A stretch of 25,545 bases of DNA from Clostridia bacterium (GCA_017382915.1 JAFNZJ010000067.1:1-25545); one strand, 5' to 3'. Counted from the stretch's first letter, positions 14,780-22,470 are shown. The notes: generated from the letters alone by a model not told the origin. Program-made: numbers and translations.

Positions 14780-16576
14780 ATGAAGTTAGACACTATGTGC
14801 GGACTTAAAAGGACCGATTACTGCGGTACCCTTACTGCCGATAAAATAGGTGCGGAGGTTATCGTTTGTGGTTGGACCGCAAAACAGCGTGATTTAGGTC
14901 AGCTTATTTTTATTGACCTTAGAGACCGCACCGGCATTGTTCAGCTTGCCTTTGATGACTCCACCGACCGCGAAGTTTTTAGCAAGGCTTTTGGGGTTAG
15001 AAGTGAATATGTTCTGCTTGCAAAGGGTGTTGTTAGGCGCCGCTCATCGGTTAACCCTGACATACCCACAGGTGAAATTGAAATTGAGGTTAAAGACCTT
15101 AAGGTTTTAGGCTCGGCCGAAACCACCCCGTTTGAAATTTTAGACGATACTTCTGTTAAGGAGGAGCTTCGCCTTAAATACCGCTACCTTGATTTAAGAA
15201 GACCTACCCTTCAAAATAACCTTTTAATGCGCCATAAGGTTACCAAGGTAACCCGCGACTTTTTTGACGGTGAAGGCTTTTTAGAAATTGAAACCCCTAC
15301 CCTTATTAAATCCACCCCCGAAGGTGCCAGAGATTATCTTGTTCCTTCAAGAATTCATAAGGGCAGTTTTTACGCACTTCCACAGTCGCCTCAAATGTAT
15401 AAGCAGTTGCTTATGCTTTCGGGCTTTGACCGTTATATGCAAATTGCACGCTGCTACCGTGATGAAGATTTAAGGGCCGACCGCCAACCTGAATTTACCC
15501 AGGTTGACCTTGAAATGTCATTTGTTGATATGGATGATATTTTAAGCCTTGGTGAACGCTACATCAAATACCTTTTCAAAAATGTGCTTGGTGTTGATAT
15601 TAAGGTCCCCATTCGTCGTATGACCTACACCGAAGCTATGGAAAATTACGGCTCTGACAAGCCTGATGTACGCTTTGATATGAAGCTTAAAAATATTTCA
15701 GACATAGTTCGCGACTGCGGTTTTTCAGTATTTTCGGGCACAGTGCAAAACGGTGGCTCGGTGCGTGGTATAACCGCAAAGGGTGGTGCCGCAAAGCTTA
15801 CCCGTAAGGAAATTGATAAGCTGACCGAAGCCGCAAAGGGTATAGGCGCTAAAGGTCTTGCCTTTATTCGCTGGGCAGAGGATGCCGAAGCCCCAACCTG
15901 CGCCTTTGAAAAGTTCCTTACCCCCGATGAATTTAATGCCATTATGCAGGCAATGAATATTGAAAAGGGTGACGTTGCCCTGTTTGTTGCCGATAAAAAC
16001 GCTACCGTGCTTAGCGTTTTAGGTGCAATCAGATTACAGGTTGCCGCAAAGCTTGACATTATACCTGAAGGCTATGAATTCCTTTGGATAACCGAATTCC
16101 CCTTCTTTGAATATAATGAGGAGACCGGAAGCTATGATGCAATGCATCATCCCTTCACAGCCCCACTTGATGAGTGTCTGGAATATTTAGACACAGCCCC
16201 CGAAAAGGTTTTTGCCAAGGCATATGACCTTGTTTTAAACGGTGTTGAGCTTTCTTCCGGCTCTATTCGTATAAGCGACCCCGAACTGCAAAAGAAAATG
16301 TTTGCGGCTTTAGGTCTTTCAGATGAGGATGCCGCAGAAAAATTTGGCTTTTTGGTGGATGCCTACCGCTACGGCGCACCACCCCACGGCGGCTTTGGTA
16401 TTGGTTTAGACCGACTTACCATGCTTATGTGCGGCAGTGATTCCATACGCGATGTTATTGCCTTCCCCAAGGTGGCAAATGCCAGCGAGCTTATGAGTGG
16501 CGCCCCCGGCAGGGTTGATGATATACAGCTTACCGATTTAAGCATTGCAATAACCGAAAAAGAAGATAAGGAATAG
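14780..16576 (+). CDS. aspS: Aspartyl-tRNA synthetase
   Basis: Class IIb synthetase charging tRNA-Asp (and possibly tRNA-Asn if non-discriminating). The 598 residues match the bacterial type: N-terminal OB-fold anticodon-binding domain (about 15-110, with IFIDLRDRTGIVQ), class-II motif 1 (GFLEIETPTLIKSTPEGARDY split around 165-185), motif 2 with CYRDEDLRADRQPEFTQVD, the bacterial GAD insertion (about 290-420) and motif 3 GFGIGLDRL. GAAAGAGGG lies about 10 bases before the ATG. A strong terminator follows. The leader holds the hairpin-rich element at 14521-14751 but no recognisable T-box. No obvious separate promoter was found, so it may depend on the MinD-MgsA transcript. Confidence 0.96.
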   Translation: MKLDTMCGLKRTDYCGTLTADKIGAEVIVCGWTAKQRDLGQLIFIDLRDRTGIVQLAFDDSTDREVFSKAFGVRSEYVLLAKGVVRRRSSVNPDIPTGEIEIEVKDLKVLGSAETTPFEILDDTSVKEELRLKYRYLDLRRPTLQNNLLMRHKVTKVTRDFFDGEGFLEIETPTLIKSTPEGARDYLVPSRIHKGSFYALPQSPQMYKQLLMLSGFDRYMQIARCYRDEDLRADRQPEFTQVDLEMSFVDMDDILSLGERYIKYLFKNVLGVDIKVPIRRMTYTEAMENYGSDKPDVRFDMKLKNISDIVRDCGFSVFSGTVQNGGSVRGITAKGGAAKLTRKEIDKLTEAAKGIGAKGLAFIRWAEDAEAPTCAFEKFLTPDEFNAIMQAMNIEKGDVALFVADKNATVLSVLGAIRLQVAAKLDIIPEGYEFLWITEFPFFEYNEETGSYDAMHHPFTAPLDECLEYLDTAPEKVFAKAYDLVLNGVELSSGSIRISDPELQKKMFAALGLSDEDAAEKFGFLVDAYRYGAPPHGGFGIGLDRLTMLMCGSDSIRDVIAFPKVANASELMSGAPGRVDDIQLTDLSIAITEKEDKE

Positions 16577-16585
16577 TTTATTATT

Positions 16586-16621
16586 GTGATGCCTTTAAGC
16601 TTTAAGGGCATCACTTTTTTT
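16586..16621 (+). terminator. Terminator after aspS, touching the next ribosome binding site
   Basis: GTGATGCCTTTAA pairs with TTAAGGGCATCAC (13 bp, one wobble, GCT loop, 16586-16614) followed by eight T. The GGAGG of the next gene begins immediately after the T run. Confidence 0.9.
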
Positions 16622-16634
16622 GGAGGTAAATTTT

Positions 16635-17570
16635 ATGCTGCTTACAACTGAAAAAATTACATACCTGTCAACCGACGGCATTAACACAATTTGCGGTTTT
16701 GCCGTTTACCCCGAAAACCCCAAAATGATAGTTCAAATTGCTCACGGCATTGCCGAGCATAGTGCAAGATATTTAGATTTTGCAAGGGCTTTGGCCGAAA
16801 GGGGCATTGCCGTTTTTGCCGAAGACCATTTAGGCCATGGTGAGACCGCCAACGCCAAAGAAAAGCTTGGCTGGTTTGCCGAAAAGGACGGCTGGCAAAC
16901 CGTTATAAATGATATTTTAACCCTTAAAAGCATTGCTAAAGAAAAATTCCCTAACATACCCTTTGTTCTTATGGGGCACAGTATGGGCTCATTTTTGGCA
17001 CGAAACATTGCCATACTTAAATCAAATGAAATTGATGCCTTGGTGCTTTCGGGTACAGGTAATCAGGCACCGCCCGTAATAGCGGTGGGTAAAATCGCCG
17101 CCAAGCTTGAGGGGTGGCGCCTTGGCTCACCAAACAAGGGCAGCCAGCTTATAAACAACCTTGCATTTTCCGCATATAACAAAAAGTTTGCACCAAACAA
17201 AACCCCCTACGACTGGTTAAGCAACGACCTTGCCGAGATTGAAAAATATGTTTTGGATGAAAAATGCGGCTTTTTGCCCACTCCGTCAATTTTTTATGAT
17301 ATGCTTTGCGGTCTTTCGGTGATTGGTAAAAAAAGCGAGGTGGCAAAGGTAAGACCCAACCTGCCAATACTGCTTTTTTCGGGCGATAAGGACCCCGTTG
17401 GTGCAATGGGCAAAGGGGTCAACGCCGTCTATAACCTTTATAAAAAGTCAGGTCTGCAAAATGTCACCCTTAAGCTTTATAAGGGCGGCAGACACGAGCT
17501 TTTAAACGACAGTTATAAAGACGAGGTTATAAACGACCTTTGTAATTGGCTTGATGAAAATGTAAAATAA
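16635..17570 (+). CDS. Alpha/beta hydrolase, monoacylglycerol lipase/lysophospholipase-like
   Basis: A probable serine lipase or esterase of the Hydrolase_4 group. The 311 residues carry HGIAEHSARY (oxyanion region, about 37-46), DHLGHGET (about 66-73), the nucleophile elbow GHSMGS (about 114-119), a catalytic Asp in SGDKDPVGA and a His in GGRHELL. There is no signal peptide. The start is ATG 16635, because GGAGG ends 9 bases before it; a TTG-started frame reaching 16620 would run through the ribosome binding site. It follows the aspS terminator with no visible promoter of its own. The downstream side is the palindrome array at 17574-17940. Confidence 0.9.
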   Translation: MLLTTEKITYLSTDGINTICGFAVYPENPKMIVQIAHGIAEHSARYLDFARALAERGIAVFAEDHLGHGETANAKEKLGWFAEKDGWQTVINDILTLKSIAKEKFPNIPFVLMGHSMGSFLARNIAILKSNEIDALVLSGTGNQAPPVIAVGKIAAKLEGWRLGSPNKGSQLINNLAFSAYNKKFAPNKTPYDWLSNDLAEIEKYVLDEKCGFLPTPSIFYDMLCGLSVIGKKSEVAKVRPNLPILLFSGDKDPVGAMGKGVNAVYNLYKKSGLQNVTLKLYKGGRHELLNDSYKDEVINDLCNWLDENVK

Positions 17571-17573
17571 AAC

Positions 17574-17940
17574 ATAAAAAGCGTGGGCAAAGAGGCGCAC
17601 TCCGTAAGGAAGTGCGCCTCAGTTATATTCGCCAAAGGCGAGTTATATTGCTTCGCAGTTATATTTGGACTAAAGTCCAAGTTATATTCGCTTTGCGAGT
17701 TTTAAGGGCGAATATAATATCACTGAAACAGCAAGTTTCAATATCACTTTGCCGAAAGGCAAAATATCACTGTGAGACCTGTCTCACAATATCACTCATT
17801 ATATTATCTTTGAGATGGGTATTATTTCAAAGTATGTAACCCACTATGACACTTTCAAGTTGAAAGTGTCAATTTTTATATAAAAAGAAAATTGGGAGAA
17901 ACTTCTTTACGAAGTGTCTCCCAATGCCCACGCTTTTTAT
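17574..17940. repeat. Two-armed palindrome array with AGTTATATT / AATATCACT spacers
   Basis: Ends: a perfect 16-bp inverted repeat (17574-17589 and 17925-17940, core AAAAAGCGTGGGCA). Left arm: hairpin 17592-17620 (10-12 bp, GTAA loop), then AGTTATATT at 17621, 17641, 17657 and 17680, alternating with palindromes at 17630-17640, 17650-17656, 17666-17679 and 17689-17697. After a short centre (17698-17715), right arm: AATATCACT at 17716, 17740, 17763 and 17788, alternating with palindromes at 17725-17739, 17749-17762 (GAAA loop) and 17772-17787. Then hairpins at 17848-17870 and 17891-17925. The two spacers are reverse complements except at one base, so the arms can pair into a spine with lateral hairpins. 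It lies between two convergent genes. I do not recognise a named family. Confidence 0.9.
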
Positions 17941-17955
17941 TATGCTTTAATTATA

Positions 17956-19725
17956 TCAATAGTAGTAGTTGTAGTATGAAAATCCTTTAAGCACCCATTT
18001 GCCATCAACATAATCATAGTTAAGGGTAAACCAACCGCTGTATGTGTCGGTGTTTTGGGTGATGGTGTTATCCCAATAAGATTTGCGGGTTGATGAATAT
18101 GAATACTCGGTTTTTACATAGCATGAATAACCACCGCTGGTACCAATGCTTTCTTGATAAGAATTATCCTTAAATGCGGTGTAGGTTATGCTTTTAAGAC
18201 CTGTGCCATCAGTTTTTCTGAAGCTGTTGGTAAGATTTTCATAATTTCTTTTTAGGTCATCAAGGTCATCTTCATCGGTGGTGCAATCAATACCAAGTGA
18301 GCTAAGAGCCTTACCATCCTTGGCACCGTTTGCAAGCTTTTTGATATTATCCTGTGTGGCCTTAAAAAGGTCTTCCTTAACGGCTTTGGAAATTTTAAGC
18401 GATGTTGCATAGGTGGTGCGGTCGGTACCGGTTGAAATAACCTCTTCGTGTTCATCACAAGCAGGATGTGATATTTTAAGGTCATGCTCACCTACAAAAA
18501 TGGCATCAATTTTAAATTCGGCAATGCCGTTTTCATCCTCGGCGGGGGCATCAACCTTAATGCCGTCAACAGTAACGGTGGCATCCTTATAGGTTCTTAT
18601 GGTGTGTTTGCCCACCATACCTTCGGTGGATACCCTATACTTGGTAAAGATTAGCCAGCTTTTTTCATTTTGCTCGGCCAGGGTAACGGTCATAGTTTTG
18701 GGTGAAGAAGAGGTGTTTGTTACATAGGTTACAACATAGGTTTTAAGCAGTTTATCCTCAACCTCATCCATTGCATCGTCATATAAATCTGCGTATTTGT
18801 CACCGTAAAGATCTTCATATTTATCAAGCAGTTCTTCAGCGGCTTCTTCAGCGCTTTGAACCTCATACTTGGTTATGCTTGAATAGTCTTTGCCGTTTTT
18901 CTCTTGGAATTTAACATAGTTTTCACTGTTTATAAATTCGCTTTCGGTAACGGCAAGGGTATCATAAACCTGTTCCCAGTCACCGTCAATTAAACCCTCA
19001 ACATAGTTTTCAACTATATTTTTAGGATTGCTTTGTGCTGAACCAATAGCAAAAAATCCAATTATTAAAACAAGTGCGGCTGCGCCTGCTATAAGGGGAA
19101 TTTTCCACTTCATAACAAAGGGCATAACGGTATTTTTAAATATAGCTGTTGCCTGACCTGTTATTTGGTTAAAATCAAAGCCTTTTTTAGGGGCGGGGGC
19201 AACAGGGGCTGCTGCGGGCTGATATGTACCCTGTGGAGCATACTGTGTAGCGGCTACAGGTTGAACAGGCTGTACAGGTTGAACGGGTTGAGCAGGCACC
19301 TGGGCGGTGGGCTGAACGGGTGCTACGGGGACCTCAACAGGGGCTACAGGCACTTCAGGAATAGCCTCCACAGGCACTTCGGGGATAACCTCGGCAGGTG
19401 CTGCAGTCTCCACAGGTGCTTCGGGTAGAACTTCGGGTACAACCTCGGCAGGGGCTTCGGGTGCAATCTCTACAGGTTGTTCTACGGGTTGTTCTACAAC
19501 AGGCTCAACAGGAGCAGGTGCAGGCTCAACAGGAGCGGGAGCACTGGCTACAGGGGCAGGAGCAGGCTCAACAGGAGCGGGAGCCTCAACTACAGGGGCA
19601 GGAGCAGAATTGGCGGGTGCGGGCTGTTGTGCCGCAGGTGCTACGGGAGCCTTTAATGCAAAGCCACAAACGCCACAAAAGGAGGCGCCATCTTTGGCGG
19701 GATTTCCGCAATTAGGACAAAACAT
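17956..19725 (-). CDS. Zinc-ribbon membrane protein, TcaA/YvbJ-like
   Basis: A predicted single-pass membrane protein of 589 residues. Order: a zinc ribbon with Cys3, Cys6, Cys17, Cys20 (CPNC and CGVC); a long Pro/Ala/Val/Glu-rich linker (about 25-180); one transmembrane helix (about 208-229); then an extracellular part with an NTF2-like domain (about 233-330), a TcaA-like beta domain (KHTIRTYKDATVTVDG onward), a helical segment and a last NTF2-like domain ending YYNYYY. TcaA and YvbJ relatives share this ribbon-TM-extracytoplasmic layout and are linked to cell-envelope homeostasis; the exact role here is unknown. The start is ATG 19725, with AAGGAGA about 10 bases ahead. A consensus promoter lies at 19797-19825. 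The gene converges on the palindrome array. Confidence 0.8.
   Translation of the reverse strand: MFCPNCGNPAKDGASFCGVCGFALKAPVAPAAQQPAPANSAPAPVVEAPAPVEPAPAPVASAPAPVEPAPAPVEPVVEQPVEQPVEIAPEAPAEVVPEVLPEAPVETAAPAEVIPEVPVEAIPEVPVAPVEVPVAPVQPTAQVPAQPVQPVQPVQPVAATQYAPQGTYQPAAAPVAPAPKKGFDFNQITGQATAIFKNTVMPFVMKWKIPLIAGAAALVLIIGFFAIGSAQSNPKNIVENYVEGLIDGDWEQVYDTLAVTESEFINSENYVKFQEKNGKDYSSITKYEVQSAEEAAEELLDKYEDLYGDKYADLYDDAMDEVEDKLLKTYVVTYVTNTSSSPKTMTVTLAEQNEKSWLIFTKYRVSTEGMVGKHTIRTYKDATVTVDGIKVDAPAEDENGIAEFKIDAIFVGEHDLKISHPACDEHEEVISTGTDRTTYATSLKISKAVKEDLFKATQDNIKKLANGAKDGKALSSLGIDCTTDEDDLDDLKRNYENLTNSFRKTDGTGLKSITYTAFKDNSYQESIGTSGGYSCYVKTEYSYSSTRKSYWDNTITQNTDTYSGWFTLNYDYVDGKWVLKGFSYYNYYY
19186..19653 (-). 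repeat. Low-complexity Pro/Ala/Val/Glu coding repeats
   Basis: Coding repeats inside the zinc-ribbon protein, encoding units such as APAPVEP, EVPVEAIP and QPVQPVQPV. The near-identical DNA units (GGAGCAGGCTCAACAG-type on the plus strand) suggest length variation by slippage. They form an extended linker between the zinc ribbon and the membrane helix. Confidence 0.8.
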
Positions 19726-19796
19726 AAAAAACAATCTCCTTAATTACTTTTTTGAGACCTTTTTGATTAGTTTTTTTAACATTTAGGTCTAGTTTT

Positions 19797-19825
19797 ATTA
19801 TACAAAATAAACTATACATTGTCAA
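19797..19825 (-). promoter_or_regulatory. Perfect consensus sigma-70 promoter of the zinc-ribbon gene
   Basis: On the minus strand, TTGACA (19825-19820), a 17-base spacer and TATAAT (19802-19797), both exact consensus. The leader of about 65 bases contains AGGTCT (19785-19790) and AGACCT (19755-19760), a 6-bp inverted repeat of unknown relevance. Confidence 0.88.
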
Positions 19826-19865
19826 CGACATTTACTGCCATTATATTACCTTTTTCGACACTTCT

Positions 19866-20042
19866 TTAATCGGTGAAAAGGTGCCAAAATGGTGCTGCTT
19901 CACCTAAAATCACCTTTTCCATACGCTGGTTGCAAAACAAAAAGCCCAGTGCCAGCAAAATGAAACAGGCAAGTATTAAAAAAGTGACTGTAAATGAGCG
20001 CCAAAACCACCTTATGCTATTTGCTTTTTTAGTTGTTTTCAT
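19866..20042 (-). CDS. Small membrane protein, 58 aa, coupled to spoIIP
   Basis: A short gene read from ATG 20042, one base after the spoIIP stop codon (TAA-A-ATG), with an AAGGAAAA ribosome binding site inside the end of spoIIP. The product has a basic N-terminus (MKTTKKANSIRWFWRS), one hydrophobic helix at about residues 17-37 (VTFLILACFILLALGFLFC) and a short tail VILGEAAPFWHLFTD. It is predicted to be a single-pass membrane protein with the tail outside. I do not recognise a named family. Position and tight coupling suggest a sporulation-related role with SpoIIP; that is inference. A plus-strand frame over the same bases lacks a ribosome binding site and was rejected. Confidence 0.75.
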   Translation of the reverse strand: MKTTKKANSIRWFWRSFTVTFLILACFILLALGFLFCNQRMEKVILGEAAPFWHLFTD

Positions 20043-20043
20043 T

Positions 20044-21078
20044 TTATTTTTCCTTTAAATTGTTAAGTGTTACGGCAAGGGCGTTGCCCAAAAGCTCGGC
20101 GGAATATTTAGCCTGTTCTAAAGTGTTAGCCTCGGTACCGCATTCAATAAGCAGTGACCCTTCAGTTAGGTGCTGATTATATTTGCGGGGTGTGAATAAA
20201 ATTGGGCGCGCAAGACCTTTATACATAACCTCCATAGTTTGCTGAAGCCTTATTGCCAGCCTAAAATTTTGCCGCCAATTTGCAAAGCCGGTTACGGTAC
20301 CGTCCTGACAACCCGAAACCAGCATTAGCTGTGCCGCCTTTTTGCCGTTTATGGTGGTGACAAGGGCGGTTTTATTACTGCCTTCTGTTACCGAATCGCG
20401 GTGAAGGTCAATTACCACCTTAATTGTGGGGTATTTTTTTAAATAGGATTTTATGGTTTGCTCAGCCCTTGAGTAGCTGCCTGAATATTCGGGGTAGTCG
20501 TGCTTTTCGGTAGCATGCACCACGCCAATGCCCTTATTTTTAAGTGTATTGGCAAGCACCCTGCCCACCGCCACAATATTTTCATTTTCATTGGTTGTTC
20601 GGGTTTTATCAGATGCTGAATAACAATCCCTTTCATCAAGCATATAGCATTCGGTTGTATGGGTGTGTACAATAAGCACCTGCGGTTTGGTGGTGGTAAC
20701 AATTTTTAAATTTGGCAACTGCATAAGCTCGGTTTTAAGGTCAATTTTAAGGGAGGTTGTGTTTTTTACATAAATTTTATTGTACCTTAAATTGGCCGCC
20801 GATGAATCAATGCTTTTATTTATTATTTTGCCCTTGGCCACATTATTTGCGGCAACCGTTACCTCCCCCACCGATGATGCCTTGCTTGATGATACAACTT
20901 CATCACCTTGCGGATTTTTATAATATTCACTTAAAAATGGCTCACTAAAGCCGTTTTGAGCCACCCCTACATAATCGTTTGAGGGGGCAAGCGCATAGGC
21001 CGTAACCACCCAAAAACAGTAAAGCGATGCCGCCGATAATATTAAAAATGAAAAGGCTAAAAATATTTTTTTGCCCAT
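20044..21078 (-). CDS. spoIIP: Stage II sporulation protein P
   Basis: A membrane-anchored peptidoglycan amidase/endopeptidase of the SpoIIDMP machine that drives forespore engulfment. The 344-residue product has an N-terminal membrane anchor (KKIFLAFSFLILSAASLYCF, split here, about 3-27), a variable stalk and a C-terminal SpoIIP catalytic domain containing VLIVHTHTTECY, NENIVAVGRVLANTL, VVIDLHRDSV and LIECGTEANT. His in HTHTTE and DLHRD and the late Glu are probable zinc ligands or catalytic residues. ATG 21078 is preferred: GTGAGGTGAT lies 7 bases ahead, whereas starts at 21087 or 21090 would sit inside that site. It is preceded by gpr (48 bases) with no terminator between, so they form one operon. 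Confidence 0.93.
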   Translation of the reverse strand: MGKKIFLAFSFLILSAASLYCFWVVTAYALAPSNDYVGVAQNGFSEPFLSEYYKNPQGDEVVSSSKASSVGEVTVAANNVAKGKIINKSIDSSAANLRYNKIYVKNTTSLKIDLKTELMQLPNLKIVTTTKPQVLIVHTHTTECYMLDERDCYSASDKTRTTNENENIVAVGRVLANTLKNKGIGVVHATEKHDYPEYSGSYSRAEQTIKSYLKKYPTIKVVIDLHRDSVTEGSNKTALVTTINGKKAAQLMLVSGCQDGTVTGFANWRQNFRLAIRLQQTMEVMYKGLARPILFTPRKYNQHLTEGSLLIECGTEANTLEQAKYSAELLGNALAVTLNNLKEK

Positions 21079-21126
21079 AATCTGCATCACCTCACCATAA
21101 ATTTTATGCTTTATTACTGCGCCTTA

Positions 21127-21987
21127 TTACGCAAGAAGCTCGGTTATTATATTTTGTTCGGTGGTTGGGTGAAGGGCTTTATTAACGGCATCAGCAATAA
21201 GTCCTGCCGCGCGGGTTATAAGCAAATCAACCTCTCTTGGGGTTATTATCATTTGGCGGCCGTCAGGCTTTGCGCCATCAAAATTTTTGCCGGTAAGGTC
21301 ATACACAAGGGTTGCGGCATCGGTTACGGTGGGCACGCCCACCGCTATTACCTTGACACCAAGGGTTTTTTCACTTATTTCGTGTCGCGCGTTACCTACC
21401 CCCGCCCCCGGCTCAATGCCCGAATCACACATCTGCACTGTGCAACCCAGCCTTTTAAGATAGCGGGATGCCAAGGCATCAATTGCTATTACACAGGTTG
21501 GCTTTATTTCATCCACTATGCCGCGCAAAAGATTAAAAACCTCAATACCTGTTTGACCCAAAACACCCGGTGCTATGACCGAAACTGTGCGTATATCCTC
21601 AATGCCCGCCACCCGCCTGATTTCATCCGATATATGTCTGGTTGCCAAAATGCCCTCGGCCGCCTTGGGTCCTAATGCATCGGGGGTTATATTGCGGTTG
21701 CCAAGCCCCACCACCAAAACATCGCCCTTTTTTGGCAGCAGGGTATAAAGCTCATCGGCAACCGTTTTTATAAGCTCATCATCCCGCAGATTATCTGAAA
21801 AGGGCGGCACCTCAATGGTGGTGTAAATGCCAATCGGCTTGCCAAGTGCCTTGGCGCCCTGTTCATTTTTTACGGTAATTTTGGTTATAAGGGCATCGCC
21901 CACCTTTACCTCTTCAGATGAAATGCCCTTTGGTAAATCGCGGTGCATTTCCTTTTGTTCCAGCGCAAGGTCGGTTCGTATTTGCAT
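21127..21987 (-). CDS. gpr: Germination protease (GPR, family A25)
   Basis: Spore protease that degrades small acid-soluble spore proteins (SASP) at germination. The 286 residues contain the family hallmarks: RTDLALE (4-10), VVGLGNRNITPDALGPKA with Asp103, VSVIAPGVLGQTGIEV, VIAIDALASR with Asp170, DSGIEPGAGVGN and VGVPTVTDAAT. Asp103 and Asp170 correspond to the proposed catalytic aspartates. In Bacillus the zymogen carries a propeptide of about 15 residues before the RTDLA motif; here only three residues precede it and an in-frame stop lies just upstream, so there is essentially no propeptide. AAAGGTGAT precedes the ATG. It lies upstream of spoIIP on the same strand. Confidence 0.95.
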   Translation of the reverse strand: MQIRTDLALEQKEMHRDLPKGISSEEVKVGDALITKITVKNEQGAKALGKPIGIYTTIEVPPFSDNLRDDELIKTVADELYTLLPKKGDVLVVGLGNRNITPDALGPKAAEGILATRHISDEIRRVAGIEDIRTVSVIAPGVLGQTGIEVFNLLRGIVDEIKPTCVIAIDALASRYLKRLGCTVQMCDSGIEPGAGVGNARHEISEKTLGVKVIAVGVPTVTDAATLVYDLTGKNFDGAKPDGRQMIITPREVDLLITRAAGLIADAVNKALHPTTEQNIITELLA

Positions 21988-22056
21988 AAAAAATCACCTT
22001 TTTTATTTAATATTTTCCGCAGTTAGCAAAAAATTTATACATATACATTGTTATAA

Positions 22057-22124
22057 AAAGGGTAAATACCACACCTTTTAAAGCCAAAATTTGTAAAAAA
22101 CGCAAAATTTGGACTGTACCCTTT
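22057..22124. repeat. Nested inverted repeats upstream of rpsT
   Basis: An inner perfect stem CCAAAATTTG (22084-22093) / CAAAATTTGG (22103-22112) with a 9-base loop is enclosed by AAAGGGTA (22057-22064) / TACCCTTT (22117-22124). It lies between the divergent gpr and rpsT genes, upstream of the rpsT promoter, so it is not in the rpsT transcript predicted from that promoter. Confidence 0.55.
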
Positions 22125-22143
22125 AAAAAAATGAAAAAAACAC

Positions 22144-22172
22144 TTGAAAATTTATGCATTTGGTGGTATTAT
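22144..22172 (+). promoter_or_regulatory. Promoter of rpsT
   Basis: -35 TTGAAA (22144-22149), a 17-base spacer and -10 TATTAT (22167-22172). The predicted leader of about 30 bases ends in AAGGAGG 8 bases before the rpsT ATG. Confidence 0.78.
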
Positions 22173-22209
22173 AACTTTGCGTCGAATTTTATTAAGGAGG
22201 TTAGGCACT

Positions 22210-22470
22210 ATGGCTAACATTAAGTCCGCTAAAAAGCGCGTTTTAGTAAGTGAAGCTAACTATCAGCGTAATAAGAGCTATCGCTCTGCTATTAAAACCG
22301 CTCTTAAAAAAGCAGATGCCGCTATTGAAGCAAAATCTGCTGATGCTGCAGAAACCGTTAAGGTTGCCGTTAAAAAGTTAGACCAAGCTCAGGCTAAGGG
22401 TATTATGCATAAAAATGCTGTTGCCCGTAAAAAGTCACAGCTTGCTACCCGTCTTAACAAGGCTAACTAA
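22210..22470 (+). CDS. rpsT: 30S ribosomal protein S20
   Basis: A primary-binding small-subunit protein that contacts 16S rRNA helices at the 5' and 3' minor domains. The 86-residue, Lys/Ala-rich, all-helical product begins MANIKSAKKR and ends with RKKSQLATRLNKAN, as expected for bS20. ATG 22210 is chosen because AAGGAGG lies just before it; a longer frame from 22144 would start inside the promoter. Codon use (GCT, AAG, CGT) is biased as in highly expressed genes. It is monocistronic or weakly coupled to the next gene, with a terminator downstream. Confidence 0.97.
   Translation: MANIKSAKKRVLVSEANYQRNKSYRSAIKTALKKADAAIEAKSADAAETVKVAVKKLDQAQAKGIMHKNAVARKKSQLATRLNKAN

Noticed and set aside
17621..17796. 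CRISPR-like alternation of repeats and spacers
   Set aside because: The repeats are only 9 bases, come in two types, and the intervening segments are 7-16-base palindromes, not unique spacers; no cas genes are present.
17612..17839. 75-residue plus-strand ORF in the palindrome array
   Set aside because: It is made of the repeat units, has no ribosome binding site and resembles no protein.
19873..20058. 61-residue plus-strand ORF
   Set aside because: It overlaps the minus-strand 58-residue gene, which has a ribosome binding site and coupling to spoIIP; the plus frame has neither.
21106..21675. 189-residue plus-strand ORF opposite gpr
   Set aside because: It is a shadow of the well-supported gpr frame and has no ribosome binding site.
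21990..22060. SigG/SigF-type promoter for gpr
   Set aside because: A weak TGTATA-like box can be drawn, but no convincing -10 partner; not reported as a feature.
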